Below are positions 24,090-35,388 of a stretch of 64,000 nt of DNA, piece after piece. Under the pieces are notes generated by a model. The model searched no databases. It had not been told where the DNA came from and saw only the letters and a list, made by a program, of their open reading frames with translations. The position numbers and the translations under genes were made by a program. Each line of letters opens with the position of its first letter. Positions within the stretch are counted from its first letter, which is position 1. The DNA comes from Typhlomys cinereus (taxonomy: Eukaryota; Chordata; Mammalia; Rodentia; Platacanthomyidae): positions 5,708,630 to 5,772,629 of the forward strand of contig JALPQD010000075.1 in the NCBI GenBank assembly GCA_023101885.1. Reading direction: 5' to 3'.

Positions 24090-24700
24090 TGACATTTCTT
24101 CAGTAATAAAATGTGGTTTATATAAACGATAGGCGACTTGGTCAGAAGTGAAGGAGGTGACTGTCTGCATTCCAAATGCCTTCATATATAAATGGTGCAA
24201 CCATCATTCATGGACAGCCCGGCTGTGAACAATTTTGCTCTTTCTTTCTTTAAAAATCATGCTGAAGACAAGAGATGTTTCTCTAGTGAATAGCATTTTG
24301 AAACTCTGTCAAAACATAACTGTGACATAATACATTAAAACAAAATAAATCATGAAAACTTGCAGTCTGAAATTTGAAAGAAGACTTGGTTTGTTCCCCA
24401 ATTAGGAAGCACTGCATTTCAGCTTTCACTACAGTGGCAGGCTGTCTTTGAGAGGAAAAAGAGGCCAATTCTGCGTGCACATCTGTTTCCAGTGTGATGC
24501 TGGTATGCAAACTATTGTCTATTGGAAGTGTGTTGTGGCAACGTTTGCCAGGGTTAAAGGCTGGGTCAATTTGATCAAGAAGCTAAAATTAGCTTCTGTG
24601 TGTTTTCCTGAAAAGAAAAAAAAAAATACTGTAAAGCTCTTTGTTTTCCTTCAAGTGCCGTTCTCAGATTTCAGTTTCTGGTGTGTAAACTACTAGGAAA
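24090..24700. promoter_or_regulatory. Candidate conserved non-coding element B
   Basis: A repeat-free, balanced-composition block with an ATGCAAAC octamer-like word and CTATTGTCTATTGG (SOX-like) at about 24508-24524. A near-perfect palindrome lies at 24578-24597 (arms AGAAGCTAA and TTAGCTTCT). No coding frame is supported. Regulatory status is an inference from texture and motifs. Confidence 0.35.
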
Positions 24701-25329
24701 CAGACGGCCTTGACAACCGACTTCTTGTTCACTGACTCTGTATAATGAAATGGTGCCACTCTCTACAGAGCTGCAGCACAGACGCCAGCAATGGCGAGCT
24801 TTCAACCCAATCCACACTCTTCCACTTAAAAATATCAATATTATAAAATTATTCAACATGAATGCATCTGGAAATTCAAAACCCTAGATACATTATGAAG
24901 TGCGAGATGGCTTGGCAAAGTCCAAACACATTAAGAAACTCATTATTCTGAGAAGCATGGGGTTCAGGTCACAGATTCCTGGTAGTCTCGACAGCACTCT
25001 GATTATTTTCACAGGAAGTGAATTTCTTAAGATGAAAAAGAGGGGAAAATATATTTAAAAAGACCTCCTAATCAGTAGTAAATTGACAAATTCAAGAAGA
25101 AAGGACTCATGGAAACAAAACATGTAGTCCTGAGACACTTTAAGGAAACATCAGGATATTTCTAGATGAACAAAAATGCTTACTAAGTTCTTAATACTTG
25201 ATGTTCCAAAAGATGGAAGAGAGATAAAGGGAGGAATGGGATTATCTTTAGGCTAAAATCTTATGATGAACACACAAACTGAAAACAGAATCTTGTTTGA
25301 ATTAGTTTCTTTCTTTTTTAATTTTTAAG
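24701..25329. other. Unique sequence, nothing recognised
   Basis: No repeat, coding or RNA signature was found. Confidence 0.45.
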
Positions 25330-25462
25330 ACAAGCTAATGTATTTAACCCAGGTTGGTGTTGATGAGAACTCACTTTGCAGCCTGGGATAGTCTTGAACT
25401 TGGAATCCTTTCGCCTCACTCTTCCAAACACCTGTGTAACAGGCATGTACCGCCACACATGC
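25330..25462 (-). mobile_element. B1-type SINE, minus strand, degraded
   Basis: AACTCACTTTGCAGCCTGGG, ATAGTCTTGAACTTGGAATC, CTTCCAAACACCTGTGTAAC and AGGCATGTACCGCCACACAT follow antisense B1. An extra left part (CCCAGGTTGGTGTTGATGAG) may belong to a longer proto-B1 form. Confidence 0.7.
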
Positions 25463-26379
25463 ATTATGTTTTGAAATTTATTCCTATCCTCAGAGGCTTG
25501 CTTTATCTTACATAAGATACTAAGTTAGGTCATCATGATTGATTAGTCTTTAGTAAAAAGATGGTTTTTAACATTCTAGTCTCTTGATTACTATGAATTT
25601 TTAAAATGGTCTATAATATAAAAATATGTATAATATAAAAATATTGCCATATATTTTACTATAAGTTTATCTCTAACAAAGATATGTCTATAAGATGAAA
25701 AAGGAAAACAAAACAGATTTTCCCCAAACTATAACATGTGACAGAATATACTTCAACCTAGTTATGCCATGGTGAAAATACTGTTTAGGGGATCATTTAT
25801 AATACTGGATTTTGTAAACATCCTCCCAATTTCAATAACTTTTTGTGCCTTTTAGATTTAAAGCACATTAACAGATTTGGTACAAACACCAGAACTGTGG
25901 AAAATATTTATAAGCAAAACCTATCTTTTTAAAATCTGTATAGCATTACCTAATTTTGATGTTTAAATGGCCTCTAATGCTTAATGCTGTTTATGTTTTT
26001 CTTGAGTCAGAAGTTACTATAATGAAATACCCACTATATATTTTGACATGGAATTAATCTAGTACAATCTGTCACTTTTCATCACCAAGTCTTCAGTTTG
26101 AAATCTGGCTTTTTTCATATAGCTCTTTGTAAAAATAAGAACAGTAATAATGGCTTAAAATTTTTCAGAAATCACATTGCTGATGGCGTTGACTAACAAA
26201 ACTGCTCATAGTTTTGATGGGGGGGCTCTGTCCTCCCATCAAGGATTCTTCCTCTTCACTTGCTGGCATCTTTATTTCAGTCCTTTAAAAGTTGTGATCT
26301 CTTAGCTCTTTCTTTTCCTTCCAAATACTGTTTTCCAGTAAAGTGACCCACTATTATGGCTTCAAATATCCATGCTCTT
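25463..26379. other. Unique AT-rich sequence
   Basis: It includes a short imperfect repeat of TATAATATAAAAATAT near 25613-25645. Otherwise nothing recognised. Confidence 0.45.
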
Positions 26380-26488
26380 TTGATACAGGGTCTCACCCTG
26401 TAATCCAGGCTGGCCTGGCATTGGTGATCCTCTTGCCTCAATCTCTTAAACATGCGACTGCGAACATGTGCCACTCCCCACCCCCGGG
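26380..26488 (-). mobile_element. B1 SINE, minus strand
   Basis: TTGATACAGGGTCTCACCCT, GTAATCCAGGCTGGCCTGGC, GATCCTCTTGCCTCAATCTC and GCGAACATGTGCCACTCCCC are antisense B1 in order. Confidence 0.8.
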
Positions 26489-27125
26489 ACACTCCAAGAA
26501 TCTTTAACCTAGCCATAGAAAGTCCAATAATTGAATTCATGGATTCCATTAGATTCTTGAAAGCTGTTGAAATATAAATAACATGTGCATTTTTGAATAA
26601 GAATCTAAAAATTTCTTGGAAAGTTACCTATGACTTAAAAACAAAACAAAACAAAACAAAACAAAACAAAACAAAACAAAACAAAACAGTAAAACTCAAA
26701 CTTTGCTCCTCTTCCAAGCCAAAAATGCTCTCGTGAATAGTTTCGTTCAGCTCTTACACTTTAGCTCTCTAGCACCGTTCAAATGCACGTCCATCCTATT
26801 ATCTGTTTATTGTTGAGAAAATCACGTCTCTGGAATATTATCTGGTCATAATGTTACCATGTTGACACCTGCCTCTCCTTTTCCTCCCTCACCTAACAGC
26901 CTTCCATGGTGCAACATCCTCTTCTGCACTTAGCACAGGACCCTTGAATTAGGCAACACATTGATTTTTTTCCCCCAACCATGTCACTGTCGCTTAAGTA
27001 CACTTAGTGTACAATTTGTGTCATATTCATGCAAGGCCAGCGCATCTCACTGTGACAGCACTGAAGTGTCAGGGCCGTGTGCACAGTCCCTGAACTCAGG
27101 TGCCACTGCACAGTTCCCACAACAT
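26489..27125. other. Unique sequence with an (AAAAC)n run
   Basis: Contains the pentanucleotide repeat at 26636-26688; otherwise nothing recognised. Confidence 0.45.
26636..26688. repeat. (AAAAC)n microsatellite
   Basis: About ten pentamer units in a row. Such repeats often derive from SINE tails, but no SINE body is recognisable beside it. Confidence 0.95.
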
Positions 27126-27431
27126 CCTTCTCACTTCTTGTTTTTTATTATTCAGTTGTGCGTGTGCATATATATGTGTGTGCACGCATGTGTCTGTGTG
27201 TGTGTGTATGTGTGTGTAGAACCACGGACGAATTCGGGAACCACCATGGACGCCTCCACCTCCTTCTGACCCGGGATTCACAGGCTCCGCCCTACCAGGA
27301 CCAGAAACAAAGGCCGTCCCTGCTTCTGCCCGGCAACTATACGTGGGGTCTAGGATCTGAACTCAGGACATTCCGCCTGCAAGGCGGAGGATTAACCCCT
27401 GAGCCATCTCTCCAGCCCCCTTCTCACTTCT
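27126..27431 (-). mobile_element. B2-like SINE (body variant 2), minus strand, 13 bp target duplication
   Basis: Read on the minus strand it starts at 27418 with GGGGGCTGGAGAGATGGCTC, then GGTTAATCCTCCGCCTTGCA, GTCCTGAGTTCAGATCCTAG, GGTCCTGGTAGGGCGGAGCC, then GGAGGTGGAGGCGTCCATGG and TGGTTCCCGAATTCGTCCG, then a CA/TA tail. Perfect 13 bp flanking repeats CCTTCTCACTTCT lie at 27126-27138 and 27419-27431. The body differs from the AGAAGCAATCCAGGATG variant yet shares the head and the GCGGAGCCTG core, so it is a subfamily of the same SINE. It is close to the copy at 53.3 kb (roughly 90% identical by eye). Confidence 0.95.
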
Positions 27432-27599
27432 AACAGGGGCCTAGTCAACTATTCATATTTCCTATGGTAAAAGCTTTTGTGCCATGACTCTTGCTCAGCA
27501 TCACATTTGGAAAAACAGCACCAAATCCCACACGGTTCACAATTTCTATCCTGTCTGTCTCTCTGGTAAGGCTCTCAGAAGGGCAAAGGGTCTGCAGAA

Positions 27600-27795
27600 A
27601 GGGTGTGAGTATAAAGTCAGGCTCAGACTCTTGACCTACCATGAACTACCCAAGTAACCATTTGTAAGCTACTTAAATTATCCACGTTCACGGCCTCCTT
27701 TCAAAGAGCAGATAAAATTTAAATGAGGATGGGAGGATTAAAAGGAATAAAGCATGTTAAGTGCCTGGTACATTTCAAGTGTTCAGTATGTTTGA
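27600..27795 (+). mobile_element. MIR SINE, plus strand
   Basis: AAGTAACCATTTGTAAGCTA and CTTAAATTATCC lead to GGAGGATTAAAAGGAATAAA, GCATGTTAAGTGCCTGGTAC and TTTCAAGTGTTCAGTATG. These parallel the MIR 3' half (GGATTAAATGAGATAATGCA...GTGCCTGGCACATAGTAAG). Confidence 0.7.
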
Positions 27796-29423
27796 GCTCT
27801 TTATCTTAATATCCTCACTCCCAGTGTAGAGTCACTCTCTCTTCTACACTGAACTTCGTACTGTCTACTTGGTGCTTTTTTGTCTCCCAAATATGATTTT
27901 AGAACTCAATATGTGATTATGACACATTATGAGCATCTTACACATCCTTGTTGTTTATCAAATACGTGACTCATTTTTCTTGTCATACTTTTCTAAAGTC
28001 AGAAGTTATTGGAGGGAAAAGAGGTAAATGGGTAGGAAAGAAACCATCCCCCATTTATCTCCTTCAATTGCAAATAAGTAAATTGGCTAATGAAAGTCAG
28101 GCAGCATTTCATATTTGAGCAAAGAATGCAATGCCTGTGATCTTAACATGTACCAAAGTAAAGAATAGTTGAGAATATTCCTGATGAAATTTAGCTTGCA
28201 TAATATCCTTCAAAATACCCATACATTTTCACAAGACCATATTCACAGAAGATATAGAAACTTAAAACTTTTATAAAATACATACTCTCATAAATTTATG
28301 AATGTATATCAGACTAAAAGCATTACAAAAACTTCAGGTTTGAAATATAACAAACAAATAAAAAGCTGGTCTAAGTAAACTACAATGAATAAAGAACCAG
28401 CTTAATTTAAGAGTCTATGTGGGTATCTGTCCAAAAAAGGAGTTTCTGAGATCCTGGTTATAAAAAGGCATAACAAACACTACATTACCAAATTATCTCA
28501 TGCAAATGGAGGCTCTTAAAATTATTTAAATGTGTAAGTTTTCTTACTATGCACCATTTGTATTTTACTAAATTGTATATGCCCTTTACACATAATGTAA
28601 AGACACATGGTTATGAACTCCAAATTAATAAGGCAAGTAAAAATGAGGTCACTTTACATTAAGGCCAATTCCTGACTGTATTTTAAATTCTGAAGTCTTA
28701 TCATGAATCATCTGAAAACCTTAGTCCTAAGGTTCAAATTGCTGTATGAAACTCTTTCACTTTAAATGCCTACGATGTACTATGTAAGGAGTATGTAGAA
28801 CTAATGCTTATTAAAATTTAACAAATATCTGGTAAATATACAGTGGCTCCAGGTAATTGTATGTTTTTGAAGAGGTACACATTCACTGAATTTTAAAAAA
28901 TCACTGATTTAAAAATCATTTTTAGAATCATCCATTCTAAAAATCTTCTAACCTGGTCTTATTAAAAGAATAAAGTGTCACCATTGCTTCAATCTAGGCT
29001 GAAGCAGCTTCCTAGGTGTTCAGAGAATCACATCTTCTCTTTTGTTATTCAAGCAACTGCAACCTGGGGAAGATTTAGAAAGACAATGTACATACACAGG
29101 CTCATAAAAGTCCATAGAGACCTTAAGCTTTCACCCCAGGGTAATTACAAGCACAGATAGACTCTACAACAATAAATAAAATAAGAAAAGAAAGTCAAGT
29201 CAATTCAGGGGCTTGGTCTGTGTGTGGGAGGGGGGAGAGGGTGGATTTGATTTCTGGATCTCCTTCCCACATTGTAAGATTCAAGTATCCAATGTTTCAA
29301 TAGCAACAATAAGACTGTGAAACATAAAAAGATACAGAAAAGTATGGTTTTTCCAAGACAAATTCATTGACAGAAAACATAATCAAGGAGCCTGAACTTC
29401 AGATTTACTAAATGACTAGACAG
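27796..29423. other. 1.6 kb unique AT-rich sequence
   Basis: Nothing recognised. This is one of the most repeat-poor AT-rich intervals of the window. Confidence 0.45.
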
Positions 29424-29848
29424 CACAATAGTTAGATACTGGTGTCAACTTGATGACTGAGGGTTTGAGTTCTAAGCACATTTGTAGAAAATTAATAGTT
29501 CTCCCAGAGAAAATCTATAGGAAATTAGTTGATGGGGAAGGTCCAGCCTATAGTGGGTGGGGCTAGTCATTAGGCAGGTGAATAAGATGGAGGGAACTGG
29601 TTGAGAAAGTTGGCATCTTTGTGTACACTTGGCCAGATATGCTGGTCTAGCAAGTTGGATCATCTTTCTCTCAATTGTAATGTGGATACTGTGTGGTCAG
29701 TTCCCTTGGCTCCTGGTATTGCTGTGGGCTTTCCTGCCAAATTGGACAAAGACCTATAACTAGACTATCGTAAGAGAGAACAAACCCTTTGTTCACTTAA
29801 GCTGTTTTGTCATGATTTTATTAGCAACAATGCAGGTGAATTGCAACA
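29424..29848 (+). mobile_element. Solo LTR, MaLR/ERVL type, plus strand
   Basis: It begins with ATAGTTAGATACTGGTGTCA and continues CTTGATGACTGAGGGTTTGA, GGTCCAGCCTATAGTGGGTG, TTGGCCAGATATGCTGGTCT and CAGTTCCCTTGGCTCCTGGT. It ends GCAGGTGAATTGCAACA. Each block has a counterpart, in the opposite orientation, in the LTRs of the element at 34967-36998. A second LTR is not seen nearby, so this is probably a solo LTR left by recombination. It is more diverged than the pair at 35-37 kb. Confidence 0.8.
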
Positions 29849-30229
29849 TATAGGAAAACAACTCTTCAATAGAAAGTACAAAAACTGAATGAATAGTGCA
29901 ATAGAAGGGCTTAGAAAAATAGATTTGAGAAAACCAAAGAATTTACCAGTTAGTAAATGGATAGAAATGCCTGATGTGTGCACTGTGTGGACTCCAGAAC
30001 AGCAGATTGCAAAAAGAGAGAGAAAGAATATTTGAAGAAATCATGGTTTAAATTTTCTTGAATTTGATTGAAGACATGACTCTGCAAATCCAAGATATTG
30101 GTAAAGGTCACATGGAACTGAGATCCATAAATTGTCAAAAAAACTTTTAGGACATGTTAGATTTGGCCAATTCACACTGGTTTTTGGAGGTCAGAGACTT
30201 ACTGGATGCTATATTCAGCATGCTGAAAA
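29849..30229. other. Unique sequence, nothing recognised
   Basis: AT-rich with no repeat or coding evidence. Confidence 0.4.
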
Positions 30230-30395
30230 GAAACAGGGCATAGTGGTTCATGTCTCTAATACTAGTACTTAGAGATGGAGTAGAATGATCAGCAATTTAA
30301 GATAAGTCTCTGCTACATAGCAAGTTTGCTGCTACATGAGTCCTTGTCTGAAAACCCAACAATTACAACAACAAAAAGTGACATAAATTAAAGCA
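30230..30395 (+). mobile_element. B1 SINE, plus strand, degraded
   Basis: CAGGGCATAGTGGTTCATGT, CTCTAATACTAGTACTTAGA, GATAAGTCTCTGCTACATAG and GAGTCCTTGTCTGAAAACCC follow sense B1 (GCCGGGCGTGGTGGCGCA...CCCTGTCTCAAA) with an A-rich tail. Confidence 0.75.
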
Positions 30396-30794
30396 AAATA
30401 AAACAAAAAGTCCAGTTCCTTAAAAATACTGAAAAGAAAAGCACTGTTGAATAAGAATTCTATATTTAACAAAACTTAAAAATGAGCAAGCAGTTAATAA
30501 ATTCCCAAATGAATAAAAACTCATTGAGGTCATTATCACTAAACTTGTGTCACAAGGAATGCAAAAGGCAGTTTTTCTGGTTAAAAAGAAAGTGAATTAG
30601 ACAAAAACTTGCAGTCAGATGAAAACACAAAGATAGGAATAAAAGCAAATACATAAGCCATTATAAAAGTTAGAGTCATTGTAATTGTGGTTTAAAAGTA
30701 CGGCTCCTCCTCCCTCCTTCCCTTCTCTCTTCTATCAAATAAAATGTCCATGGAAGCCACCTACAGCACAGAGCTTACTTCGAAGTAGTTAGGA
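30396..30794. other. A-rich unique sequence
   Basis: Nothing recognised beyond A-rich text that follows the B1 tail. Confidence 0.4.
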
Positions 30795-30970
30795 TTGTGA
30801 ATTAGTTCTGTCATTACCAGTCATGTGGCCATAGGCTGGTCACATAACCTTTTGAAATCTTTGTGTAATTATTGATAAAATGAGATTAATGCCATTTCTC
30901 TATTAACTACAACATTAAAGCAAGGATCATATGACGTAATATAAAGTAAAATGCTGGGTAAATTGTAGCT
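30795..30970 (+). mobile_element. MIR SINE, plus strand
   Basis: TTAGTTCTGTCATTACCAGT, CATGTGGCCATAGGCTGGTC, ACATAACCTTTTGAAATCTT and AATTATTGATAAAATGAGAT follow MIR (TGTGACCTTGGGCAAGTCAC TTAACCTCT...TAAAATGGGG). Confidence 0.7.
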
Positions 30971-31259
30971 TTACATAAAGAATTTGACCTTATTCCATTG
31001 ATATGACACTGCTATGTTGATGTGTAACAACACCAGCTGGTGCCCACTCTCTTCTGGCTTATTATGTAAAAAAGAGGATGACATGAACCTTTTCTGATCA
31101 GTGATACAAAGAGTGCTTCGTGAACAGGAAATATGTAGCATCTAAGTTGGTAATAAATTAGTGATGACATTTCATTTTTAAATTATGTGGATGCAATGGT
31201 AGTAGCTCACTACATATTAGCAGCAATTATCTTTGGACATATTTCTTAAAAGAAAACAA

Positions 31260-31720
31260 TTCATTTATGTCTTTCCTGGTCTGGTCTTTGGCAGAACTTT
31301 ATGGTAAAGGAGTGTACTTCAGAACAACCATTTTCAGCGAGGGAATCCTGGGACTCTGGAGGAATGTAATTAGCTTTCAGGTGACTCACGAGAGATCTGC
31401 TACAAATAATAGTAGCAAGACTTGTGATGGTCAAAAAAATCCACACCTGAGCATTCAGGGTAACTCCCACGCTTGTATCTACTTTCTTGAGCACAAGAAG
31501 CAGCCAGTGTCATTCAAACTTTCCAAACTTTGCTTTGCTTACTTGGGAAAGACATATTGAGAATTCTTAGATATTCAAAATAATTAAGCCAACAAAAGGG
31601 TTAACATGATTGATCAAGTCTGGAAGTATAATTAGAATAGCAAATGACTCAGGGATTCATAAATTTTTAAAAAATGAATGAAGCCAATTTGGTGGCACAA
31701 GCAATTTTTTCCCCTTCTCT
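31260..31720. promoter_or_regulatory. Candidate conserved non-coding element C
   Basis: A repeat-free block including GTAATTAGC and GGTGACTCACG (AP-1/MAF-like) near 31367-31390, AAAATAATTAAGCC near 31577-31590, and AAATGACTCAGGG near 31642. Open frames of 97 (plus) and 77 (minus) codons overlap here. Neither has a recognisable domain and both run in unrelated registers, so regulatory DNA is the likelier reading. This is inference. Confidence 0.33.
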
Positions 31721-32275
31721 CTGGGTGAACTGCAACATCTTTGATAGGGGAGATAGGAACTCATAATCCAGGAGTGACCAGCAGGGTTTACAAAACCTAT
31801 ATGTAGAATATTTAACAAATCACATCATGTTATTCTCTGACCCACTTCACCCAATTTCTCAGTATCCAATTGGTAATAACTATATTCTGATTTACCCATA
31901 AAATTGAACAGTCTATGCTTTGTCATGGTTTGAGCCTAAATCTAAAAAAAAAAAAAATAGTTCACATTATAGTAACATGTCTCTGTTAAACGAGGCACTA
32001 CACTCTCATGCTGCTTCTTGGCTAACATTCGGGTGACACAGCTGTATCTGTTAAGAGGATAACGCTGTTAGCACTAACGTCAAATGGTGTATGCCTCTGA
32101 AACTGGGGTTTGCCTCACAAGCCAAGGAGCAGGTGAAGGTATCCATGAAACAAGACCAATCCTGAGTGACAGTTCACTGATGTTAGTTCATTATTCTTTT
32201 TGTATATAATTACACATAAATTTTTTATATATGAAGTTTTTTGAAATTAAAAAAAAGCTTTAAAAGTGAATTTCT
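31721..32275. other. Unique AT-rich sequence
   Basis: An A run lies at about 31945-31958; otherwise nothing recognised. Confidence 0.4.
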
Positions 32276-32648
32276 GGGGTTGGAGAAATGGTTCAGAGGG
32301 TAAAGTACGGTCAGTTGCAAGGGTGTGGTCAGTCGGATCCCAACTGCCACATAAAAAGTGGGTGTAATGGTTCACCTGTAATCCCCGGACTTCAGACATG
32401 GAGAAACGATTTCTAAAGGAAGCTAACTACTCAGACTAGCTAAATCAGAAAGCTCTGAGTTCAGGAAGAGATCCTGCTGTAATGTATAAAGTGGAGAGTG
32501 ATTGCAGAAGACACCAATATCAACTTTGGGCTACCACATGCCTTGGTACATATATGCATGCACGGCAAAAAAAACTTGCACATCCACATACATGCAAATG
32601 TAACACACGTATATATGCCACACATACATATACATGAACAATAAAAAA
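32276..32648 (+). mobile_element. B4-type SINE (ID+B1 composite), plus strand
   Basis: The head GGGTTGGAGAAATGGTTCAG is followed by GCAAGGGTGTGGTCAGTCGG, then a B1-like half (GTGGGTGTAATGGTTCACCT, GTAATCCCCGGACTT), then ACACATACATATACATGAAC and an A-rich tail. The order tRNA-like head then B1 is the hallmark of B4. It is substantially diverged. Confidence 0.7.
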
Positions 32649-34289
32649 TCCCTTTCAGCTTGTCCTATACTTGAACCATGACGGTATGAGCTGATGCTCC
32701 AATATAGTTTAAGCACCCCAGTATTCACTATTTATCAGCTCACTCAGTTTATCTAGTGCTTTGGAGTGCACAGCCATTTTTATGCAAGACATTCTTTTTG
32801 GGGACCATTCATTCCTTTCTGATCTACACTGATCATGTCATAGACTTGAGTCACAGCTACCTAGGGTTTGTTGTATTAGTACACTATACAATTCTCCATG
32901 GAATTTTTGTTTGTGCTTTTTGCTACAGTTTGAGAGGTAGAAATCAAGACTGAGTATGACTCTCTCACAAACCTACAGTGTGGCTCTGGATAAGGAAATT
33001 TTGATTGAATGTAAATTTTACAAAAATGATCAATTTATTTTTTTTTTCTTTCAGCAGTCAGAAGGTCTTACTCTACTCCTTTTTAATGTCTGTTGTTGCT
33101 GCCAGAAGTCTCCGCATTAGTCTGCTTCTTGTTGGGTGTGGATGACCTGTGTTTACTTTCCTGGCCTGTTATACTCAGTCTTCAGGAACTCAGTTCACAA
33201 AGCCAAAACTGAGGTACGAAGGACGAGCCTCATTCATCTTCATCAGCTTCCGCAGGCCCTCTCAAAGCACAGGTTCCCAGACCTCTGAAGCTCTGGGGAT
33301 TTCCTCCTACGACTTGAGTCAGAAATTCGAGCACCCTTGATTTATCTGCTATGTGCTTTTATCTCCCCACCCCCACTCCCAATTTTCTATTTATCTTTTT
33401 GCTTTATGTCCTGGCCATGGTTTTAGCTTTATCTACCCATGTTTCCATGGAAACATTTATTTCAGCAATTATGTTTTCTATTTAAGAACTCTCTCTTGTT
33501 CCCTAATTACTGCTCTTTTACAGCCTTCAATTCTGTTTAATGGCGGTGGCTTCCTGCTGAATCTCTACAGATACTAGTGGGAAATGAAGCAGAGGGAAGC
33601 CAGACTCTGTGTGAAACGCTGCTGTCTAAAGATGCACATGTGGCTTCCGGGGAGTTCACACCCCCAAACACCAGATCTAATGCTTAGTTTCAGGAATCTA
33701 CTATGCTGGTTTTACACAGGAGCTGAGGAAGCCTTGTGCTTTTCTAGATAAAACTTGCCATGGAAACCAAGCTTGCAAGGTATTTCCAGTACAGACGATG
33801 AGTTCATCACTGATGACTGCGTGTGGTCTGTGACTGGATGGTACAAACCAAATTCTACTGTACCGTTTTCCTGGGTGCTCTGGGCATGTCTTCCAGGGAA
33901 CGATCCCTAAGATCACATATACTCATCACATATAAACACCATCTGCAGCACCTTAAGGAAACTTCTCAGAGTGCAAATCTCAGCCACATCAAACCCCAAC
34001 CAAACTTTAATCACAATAAAAAAAATACAACACCTTCTATTTGAAGGGATATGAAAGTGTGATGAGTGTTTTAAACTAAAACTTGTACTTTTGTTAAAAT
34101 TCTTTGATCTGCTCTGTCTTCCAGAAACTGAGTAAAATCCTTTGTCTATTCTTTCTAAGGTTATAAGTATAGACTTTTTAAAAAATCATTTTACTATATT
34201 TTAAATGGAATCTATGACCTTAGAAACAAATGCATATGTTCACTCCCCTTTATTTTTAAAATTAGCATACAAGATATTAGGCATCATTA
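32649..34289. other. 1.6 kb unique sequence
   Basis: No repeat or gene was identified. T-rich tracts lie near 33040 and 34180. Confidence 0.4.
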
Positions 34290-34840
34290 TGGCATTTTTA
34301 AACAGTGTCTTTTAGTAGATTCTCCTCCCAGCTCATTCCTGTCTGTATCCTTTCTCCCTCGCAACCTTTAAGTTTATTTTCCATTTTGATGTCACATGTG
34401 GCCTTTCGCCCCACTCCCACCTTCTTCAATATCTCTTCTTAGCCTCTCTTCGTCTCCTTTATAAAAGTTTTAGAGGCTTCATTCACATTCATGTGACTTA
34501 CATATGGACATGAATACACTGCAAGCTGGGATTTACGTACAGAGGGAGCATGCAGTTTTTGTCTCTGAGATTGGGTCATCTTGCTTATATTAATTATACA
34601 TATTTAGCATTTTATTTTATTATATGTACTCATTATAATTCCCGTATCCATCCATTTTCTTACAAATCTCATAATTTCCTTTTTCTCTGCTGCTGAATAC
34701 TGAAATAGCCTTCTAATTTCCACGAGCAGTAAATAAGGGCCCCTCTTTCCCATGCCCTTGCCAATAATTGTTGTCATATATCTTGATTTTAGCTATTCTA
34801 ACTTGGGTGAGAATCTCAAGGTAGATTTAATTTGAATCAT
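34290..34840 (-). mobile_element. L1 LINE fragment, minus strand
   Basis: The plus strand carries TCTGAGATTGGGTCATCTTG, CCGTATCCATCCATTTTCTT, CTGCTGCTGAATACTGAAAT, CCTCTTTCCCATGCCCTTGC, TTTTAGCTATTCTAACTTGG and GTGAGAATCTCAAGGTAGAT. This is the usual antisense order of the 3' part of L1 (ORF2 end and 3' region). No intact ORF remains, so it is an old, 5'-truncated copy. Confidence 0.6.
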
Positions 34841-34966
34841 TCTACTTTCTTGAACTACTCCTACCACATCTACACAAGACTTCTCACATCCTCTTAAATT
34901 CTCTTGTTTGGAATGCTAAACTATTCTTTATAGAGAACCGTAAAGTCTGAAAAACTGTTTCAGTGC

Positions 34967-35388
34967 TGTTGCAGTCCACCTGCATGGTTGCTGATAAATG
35001 ACCAGCACACAGCTTAAGGGAACAAGGATTTATTCTCTCTTACAATTCCTGGTTACAGTTCTCAGTCCGGCTTGACAGGAGAGCACGCCCAACACCAGGA
35101 CCAAGGGAACTGACCACACCATCACCACATAACGGCTGAGAGATGGACAATCCTTACTTGCCAGACCAGCATGTCTGGCCAAATGAACAGAAGGATGCCA
35201 CTCTATCAACCGCTCTCTTGTGATTTATCCAGGGCCTAATCCCACCCACCATGGGCTGGGTCTTCCCCATCAGCTGGACAATCTCCTTCAGGTTTGCTCT
35301 GGGCTCAACTCAATCATCAACTCTCTACAACTGTGCCCAGAGCTCAAACCCTCAACAGTCAAGTTGACACCTGTGCTTAACTATGACA
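34967..35388 (-). repeat. 3' LTR of the MaLR-type element
   Basis: It starts TGTTGCAGTCCACCTGCATG on plus and ends CTTAACTATGACA. It matches the other LTR along its whole length with two or three single-base indels. It carries an AAGGATTTATTCTCTC segment whose complement gives an AATAAA-like signal region. Confidence 0.9.

Noticed and set aside
31267..31560. 97-codon frame as a possible exon
   Set aside because: An overlapping 77-codon frame exists on the other strand, no protein family is recognised, and the motif content suits regulatory DNA better.
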